Positions 11,685-16,282 of a stretch of DNA of 16,282 nt are shown here, in pieces. A program made the translations under genes and the position numbers. This DNA is from CALSPH01 sp041690035 (lineage in GTDB: Bacteria; Bacteroidota; Bacteroidia; NS11-12g; UBA955): assembly GCA_041690035.1 (NCBI GenBank), contig JBDNFC010000082.1:1-16282 (forward strand). Reading direction: 5' to 3'. The notes beneath the pieces are model-generated. The model saw only the letters and a program-made list of their open reading frames with translations. It had not been told where the DNA came from and did not search any database. How positions within the stretch are numbered: the stretch's first letter is position 1; every line of letters begins with the position of its first letter.

Positions 11685-13607
11685 ATGAATTTTTATCATT
11701 TAAAAAGCAACGTTGAATATGAAAAAGCTTGTGCTTCGGCAAAAACTGATTTAGGAAATTTTTGGAAAAATATTGCTAAAGCTAATTTTATATGGCAAAA
11801 TGATTGGCAAAACACCTGCCGCGGCACGATGCAAAAAGCTAATTTTACTTGGTTTGATGATGCTGAACTTAATATAACTACTAATTGTATCGATAGGCAT
11901 TTAGCAGATAAAGGTGATAAAATTGCTATTATTTTTGAACCCAATAACCCAAAAGAAGTATTTGTTGAAATAACATATCAAACATTGTATAATCAAGTTT
12001 GCAAGTTTGCAAATGTGTTGCTAAAAATGGGTGTTCAAAAAGGGGATAGGGTTTGCATTTACATGCCAATGATACCCGAATTAACTTATGCCATGCTAGC
12101 TTGTGCGCGTATTGGTGCAGTGCATGTGGTAGTTTTTGCAGGTTTTTCTTCAAATGCCTTGGCGGCTAGGATATTGGATTGCAATTGTACTTTTCTTATC
12201 ACCGCAGATGGTGGATATAGAGGCAATAAAATAATTGATTTAAAAAGCATTGCAGATGATGCATTAGCTATGGTGAATAGTATAAAGGTGGTATTGGTTG
12301 CTGAGCGAGTAAAAAATAAACCCAATATGATAAAGGGCAGAGATTATTGGTTAAACGATCTTCTCTTAGCAGCCAATGCTACTAATATTCCTGCAATCCT
12401 AAATGCAGAAGATTCTTTATTTGTGCTTTATACAAGCGGTTCTACTGGTAAACCAAAAGGAATGCTGCATACATGCGCAGGTTATATGGTTTATGCTGGA
12501 TTTACATTTAAGAATGTTTTTCAATATCAGGAAAATGATATTTATTGGTGTACAGCAGATATTGGGTGGATAACAGGGCATTCGTATCTAATTTATGGGC
12601 CATTATTAAATGGCGCAACCACCTTGATGTTTGAAGGCATTCCTTCTTTTCCTGATTATGGAAGATTTTGGCAAATTATTGAAAAACACAAAGTAAATCA
12701 GTTTTATACCGCACCTACAGCTATTAGGGCACTTGCTAAAGAATCCCTTGATTTTGTTAAGCCCTATAATTTATCAAGTTTGAAAGTGCTTGGCAGTGTA
12801 GGCGAACCTATTAATGAGGAAGCTTGGAATTGGTATGATGTAAATATTGGACAACGCCATTGCCCTATTGTAGACACGTGGTGGCAAACAGAAACTGGAG
12901 GTGTAATGATTGCACCATTACCCAATATTCATGATACAATTCCAGCATTTGCCTCAAAGCCCTTACCAGGAATCTTTCCAGAGTTGTTGAGTAAAAGTGG
13001 AAGCCTAGTTGATCAAAAAAACACAACAGGTAATTTGTGCATAAAACACCCTTGGCCAGGAATGGCACGCTCGATTTGGGGCGATCATCAACGTTTTATT
13101 GACACATACTTCTCTGCATTTAGCGGTTTTTATTTTACAGGGGATGGTGCATTTTTTGATGAAAATAGAAATTTTAGAATTACAGGTAGGGTAGATGATG
13201 TAATTATTGTGTCAGGACATAATTTGGGCACTGCGCCAATAGAGGAGGCAATTGATGAGCATAAAATGGTTGCAGAAAGTGCTATTGTGGGCTTTCATCA
13301 TGATGTTAAAGGCAGTGCATTGTATGGTTTTGTTATACTTAAACAGGATGTAGCAAATTTAGAATCGCTCGCAAAAGAAATCAATGAATGTATCACAAAA
13401 CACATAGGTCCTATTGCCAAACTAGATAAAATCCAATTTGTAACAGGCTTACCAAAAACAAGGTCTGGCAAAATAATGAGAAGGCTGCTGCGCAAAATAG
13501 CAAATCATGATTTTGAAAACTTGGGTGATATTTCTACACTTTTAAATCCTGAAATTGTAGAAGAAATAAAACGTAAAGTGATCGATGGATTAGTGTATAT
13601 TAAATAA
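11685..13607 (+). CDS. acs: Acetyl-CoA synthetase (AMP-forming)
   Basis: This 640-residue cytoplasmic enzyme activates acetate with ATP to acetyl-AMP and then to acetyl-CoA. The adenylate-forming core motifs are in order: YTSGSTGKPKG (249-259, phosphate loop), WCTADIGWITGHSYLIYGPL, VGEPINEEAWNWY, DTWWQTETGG (397-406), YFTGDGAFFDENRNFRITGR with the nucleotide-binding aspartate and arginine, VSGHNLGTAPIEEA, and PKTRSGKIMRRLL with catalytic Lys596, the residue that is reversibly acetylated in studied homologues. Length is typical (about 650). A TTG at 11670 would add five residues, but ATG at 11685 is the better start. It is divergent from the Fur gene and is followed 1 bp later by a lipoprotein gene. 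Confidence 0.95.
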   Translation: MNFYHLKSNVEYEKACASAKTDLGNFWKNIAKANFIWQNDWQNTCRGTMQKANFTWFDDAELNITTNCIDRHLADKGDKIAIIFEPNNPKEVFVEITYQTLYNQVCKFANVLLKMGVQKGDRVCIYMPMIPELTYAMLACARIGAVHVVVFAGFSSNALAARILDCNCTFLITADGGYRGNKIIDLKSIADDALAMVNSIKVVLVAERVKNKPNMIKGRDYWLNDLLLAANATNIPAILNAEDSLFVLYTSGSTGKPKGMLHTCAGYMVYAGFTFKNVFQYQENDIYWCTADIGWITGHSYLIYGPLLNGATTLMFEGIPSFPDYGRFWQIIEKHKVNQFYTAPTAIRALAKESLDFVKPYNLSSLKVLGSVGEPINEEAWNWYDVNIGQRHCPIVDTWWQTETGGVMIAPLPNIHDTIPAFASKPLPGIFPELLSKSGSLVDQKNTTGNLCIKHPWPGMARSIWGDHQRFIDTYFSAFSGFYFTGDGAFFDENRNFRITGRVDDVIIVSGHNLGTAPIEEAIDEHKMVAESAIVGFHHDVKGSALYGFVILKQDVANLESLAKEINECITKHIGPIAKLDKIQFVTGLPKTRSGKIMRRLLRKIANHDFENLGDISTLLNPEIVEEIKRKVIDGLVYIK

Positions 13608-13608
13608 T

Positions 13609-14643
13609 ATGGACAATAAAAAAATTAAAAAAAGCATGTTATGCTTATTCTTGTTGAGTCTTGTATTGTTTGGATGTGAAACAAATAAGGGTAAAAAAAT
13701 GGCTTTTTTTCATTGGAAAGATACCTTTAAAGTTACTAATTTTGAGAAAAAATGCCTTTCTCAATTAGGCACATCAGATTTATTTCTGCGGGTGTTTGAT
13801 TTGACATTGGATAGTTCAAAAACAAATGTTATTCCTTCAAATTTTGTCACTGTTTCTGATACACTTTCTGCTTTTTCTATTATTCCTGTAATATTTATAG
13901 ATAAAAGTACTTTGGCAAATATAAATATTGAAAATGTGAATGCACTTGCCATTAAAACTGCATTGAAAATAAAATCTATGATGAACGAAAAATCTATCGT
14001 TTTTAATAAACTAATGATAGATTATAATTGGGATGCAGCAGAATCAAATGTTTATTTTAATTTATTAAAATGTTTGGAAAAAGCCTTGCCTAATGTGGAA
14101 ATTATTGCGGCCCTGCGCTATAATCAAGCAGTCGAATTACGCAAATATGGTGTTTTACCAACTAAGCACAATTTAGTATATTTTTATAATTATCTAAAAA
14201 TTGATGCTAATTTATCAAAAAACAACATGTTAGAGGATAGTTTGGCACAAATTTATGCAGATGCAATCGCAGCCTATCCAAATTCATTTAGCTTGGCTTT
14301 GCCTATTTATTCTTGGGCACTACAAATAAGAGCAAATAAAGTTATCAATACTTTGCCTAGACGAATTAAATCTGATTTTGAAAATAATGATCTTTTTTTT
14401 GTTTCTAACTACAGTTTTTTGGTTAGCAAAGATAGTAATTACAAAGGTATTGAATTTAAAAAAGGAGACCTAATTAAAGTAGAGTCTGCCAAATATAGTC
14501 AATTGTCTTCTGTTGCTGCAATTGTAAAAAAAAGTATTCGATCAACAAAATTGAAGCAAATTGTTTTTTTTGATTTAGATTTTTTAAATTTCAATCAATT
14601 TGATATTGATAGTATCAAATTAGTTAATGAGCAATGTTTTTAA
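13609..14643 (+). CDS. Lipoprotein of unknown function
   Basis: This 344-residue protein starts with a lysine-rich leader, a hydrophobic core and the lipobox LFGC, with the acylated cysteine at 23. I do not recognise a named domain. The body, from MAFFHWKDTFKVTN (31-44) onward, alternates predicted strands and helices: LFLRVFDLTLD, IIPVIFID, MIDYNWD, VEIIAALRYNQAVELRKYG, LVYFYNYLK, SLALPIYSW and LKQIVFFDLDFLNF. That order resembles a (beta/alpha)8 barrel, and similar conserved hypothetical lipoproteins occur in Bacteroidota; the aspartate in IDYNWD and the aromatic residues at strand ends would suit a sugar-binding or glycosidase-like cleft, which is speculation. It begins 1 bp after acs, so it is probably co-transcribed although no functional link is obvious. 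It converges on the Wzi/RemB-like gene. Confidence 0.7.
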   Translation: MDNKKIKKSMLCLFLLSLVLFGCETNKGKKMAFFHWKDTFKVTNFEKKCLSQLGTSDLFLRVFDLTLDSSKTNVIPSNFVTVSDTLSAFSIIPVIFIDKSTLANINIENVNALAIKTALKIKSMMNEKSIVFNKLMIDYNWDAAESNVYFNLLKCLEKALPNVEIIAALRYNQAVELRKYGVLPTKHNLVYFYNYLKIDANLSKNNMLEDSLAQIYADAIAAYPNSFSLALPIYSWALQIRANKVINTLPRRIKSDFENNDLFFVSNYSFLVSKDSNYKGIEFKKGDLIKVESAKYSQLSSVAAIVKKSIRSTKLKQIVFFDLDFLNFNQFDIDSIKLVNEQCF

Positions 14644-14683
14644 AACTCCAGCTGTTTGTGTGCTTTCTGCACTGTTTTGTTGA

Positions 14684-16282
14684 TTAAAACATACTCCATC
14701 TGCTAAGATCTGCATTTAGCCGATATCCAAAACTAATAGAAGTTCCAGTGCCAATATATTGATTGCCTGATCGGTGATGCACTCTAATATCAAAAAAAGA
14801 AGCATACCCAATTCTATAACTTATGGTAAAATCTGCTATCAAAGCATTCACTAATTGCCCTTGTAATCGTTTATTTCCAAAATCATTAAACCTGTTTCCG
14901 TTTGGTCTAATAATTTCTCCTCCATAATTTGTAGAAAGGAAACTAGAGTCAACTCCTTTTTGTGCAATACTAATCTCTGCATTAAAAATAATTAAGTTTC
15001 TATTAATATTGGTTTTTTCTATAGAATTTTGCAATTCTGAACTTCTTTTTCTTGAGAATAAATTAATTTTTGGCACCCAATGAATTCTAGTAAATAATTC
15101 TTGAAAATTTGCTCCCAAAGGATGGGCTAAGCTTTGATTAAAGTGGGCATAACTGCTGCCAGTATTAAAATGGCTATATGTGTAGGGTTGTACACTATTA
15201 TACTCTGTAGAAATTGAAAACATTGCATTAGTTTTTGGACTATATTTCAGTCCCAACTGATAAGCATATTTATTTGCCCACCAGCCATTATTTTGCCTCA
15301 TATACTTTAGATTAAATTCGTCTAAAACAAATTGGCCATAAATAATAGTATTTTTTAAATGTTGCTTAAAGTCTAAGGCCATAATGACATTGTCATTGCT
15401 GCCTGCATTTATTTCTGCAGCCCTATAAAATATGACAGGATTGATATAGCTTAAATCGTAGCCTCTATGAGCACTATCATTTCTTTGAAAAACGATTGTT
15501 TCAGTTAATCCAATAAAAGTATTTTTACCCAATTTAGCCGTAATGCGATGCAAAGCGCTATATTTAGGAGCAAAAAGCGTATTGCCTAACAAAGGGCTGT
15601 AATCGGTAAATTTAGAAAATAAATTTTGGTATTGAAAATGTTTGCCAAATTGAGTATTAAGTTTTAGAAAAAGATAAGGAGCAGCATCGCTGCCCAAAAT
15701 TAAAGAGCGCTCACCAAAACCAATAAAGTTTTTATCATACCCAAATTGGGCTTTAATAAATTTTTTTACAGGAGTAAAAGTAATGTAGCCTCTAGCATCA
15801 ATATAGTCAAATCCTTTATTTTTAAAATTCTTCCACCAAATTTGGCCAGGCATAATATCTAATCTTCTTTTAATGCTATTAGCAAAATTAGGATAGATCC
15901 ATTGGTTTTCTGAAATATAACTATAAAACCCAACTCCTCTTTCTCCACCCAGATTACCTTTAAATTCAACCCCACGCGTGTTTTGAGAAATAGTTTTATT
16001 GCCTTCTTTTCCTACATTAAAATGGATAACTGGGTTTAGAAATATCTTGTAATCTTCGCCTTGTTCAAAGTAAAATTGACCAGTATTTTGATAAAATGGT
16101 AAACGATTTATTCTAGGGTAAACCTCATTTTTTTTTGGATCCCAATCGGTGTTTAAATATACTAAAGTATTAATTGATTCATTATCTAAAACTGGTAAAC
16201 TGTCAGAAACCAAATGTTGCTTGTTAAATATTGTTTTTTGGTGTATGTCAATGTTGTTAAACCATAATTCATGCAAGCTGCC
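14684..16282 (-). CDS. Wzi/RemB-like outer-membrane beta-barrel protein, partial
   Basis: The C-terminal 530 or more residues are visible. The frame runs open through the right edge of the window, so the start and signal peptide are missing; a TTG at 16276 is not a credible start. The sequence shows repeated barrel strands with aromatic girdles (IRRPNG-type turns, FGFGERSLILGSDAAPYLFL region, QYQNLFSKFTDY, FIGLTETIVFQ, YDLSYINPVIFYRAAEINAG, DEFNLKY, YAYQLGLKYSP, ISTEYNSVQPYTYSH, TGTSISFGYRLNADLSRWSM at the end). The GFGERSLILGSDAAPYLFLK, DLSYINPVIFYR and DEFNLKYM segments are the kind conserved in the capsule-assembly Wzi family and in the gliding-motility protein RemB of flavobacteria. The role is probably surface polysaccharide attachment or motility-related. 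The assignment is by recalled pattern. Confidence 0.65.
   Translation of the reverse strand, partial: GSLHELWFNNIDIHQKTIFNKQHLVSDSLPVLDNESINTLVYLNTDWDPKKNEVYPRINRLPFYQNTGQFYFEQGEDYKIFLNPVIHFNVGKEGNKTISQNTRGVEFKGNLGGERGVGFYSYISENQWIYPNFANSIKRRLDIMPGQIWWKNFKNKGFDYIDARGYITFTPVKKFIKAQFGYDKNFIGFGERSLILGSDAAPYLFLKLNTQFGKHFQYQNLFSKFTDYSPLLGNTLFAPKYSALHRITAKLGKNTFIGLTETIVFQRNDSAHRGYDLSYINPVIFYRAAEINAGSNDNVIMALDFKQHLKNTIIYGQFVLDEFNLKYMRQNNGWWANKYAYQLGLKYSPKTNAMFSISTEYNSVQPYTYSHFNTGSSYAHFNQSLAHPLGANFQELFTRIHWVPKINLFSRKRSSELQNSIEKTNINRNLIIFNAEISIAQKGVDSSFLSTNYGGEIIRPNGNRFNDFGNKRLQGQLVNALIADFTISYRIGYASFFDIRVHHRSGNQYIGTGTSISFGYRLNADLSRWSMF

Noticed and set aside
14644..14683. Possible terminator between the convergent lipoprotein and Wzi/RemB-like genes
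   Set aside because: Only a 4-bp GTGC/GCAC stem with a 5-base loop is visible and the T-run is interrupted, which is too weak to call.

Overview
The window comes from an AT-rich genome (roughly one third G+C by eye) of the phylum Bacteroidota. Several independent signs support this: a secreted protein with a type IX secretion (T9SS) C-terminal sorting domain, promoter elements of the TTG-N19-TAnnTTTG type, the absence of Shine-Dalgarno sequences, very short or overlapping gene junctions, and a Wzi/RemB-like outer-membrane protein. The coding regions show a typical chromosomal housekeeping neighbourhood. I find no CRISPR array, phage, toxin-antitoxin or defence cassette.

Positions 1-3478 are an accessory, repeat-rich and gene-poor stretch. 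A 141-bp sequence occurs at the left edge (1-141) and again at 3054-3194 in the same orientation, 137/141 identical. Between the copies lie the N-terminal stub of an IS4-type transposase, one intact T9SS-sorted secreted protein on the minus strand (503-1564) with its terminator, and about 1.5 kb of non-coding DNA with many inverted repeats and an odd, more GC-rich patch at 2102-2327. The right part (2940-3330) is a nest of related repeats. It ends before an initiator tRNA gene (3479-3550, minus strand), which has a textbook Bacteroidota promoter.

Positions 3689-4828 carry three small minus-strand genes: a TPR protein and a PaaI-type hotdog thioesterase in one operon, and a single-domain cytochrome b5-like protein. 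The last is divergent from a plus-strand pair at 4882-7960: an exported endonuclease/exonuclease/phosphatase-family protein followed 1 bp later by polyphosphate kinase 1.

Positions 7971-11539 form a minus-strand operon read from right to left: a Fur-family regulator, adenylosuccinate synthase (purA), an outer-membrane beta-barrel-like protein and a lipoprotein serine hydrolase of the beta-lactamase/PBP4 class. The genes are separated by 14 bp, a 4-bp overlap and 1 bp. Divergent from fur is acetyl-CoA synthetase (11685-13607, plus), followed 1 bp later by an unrecognised lipoprotein. The right edge holds a partial Wzi/RemB-like outer-membrane protein on the minus strand whose start lies outside the window.

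The most interesting material is the 2.9-kb module between the two 141-bp repeats next to the initiator tRNA, not a recognisable new enzymatic system.
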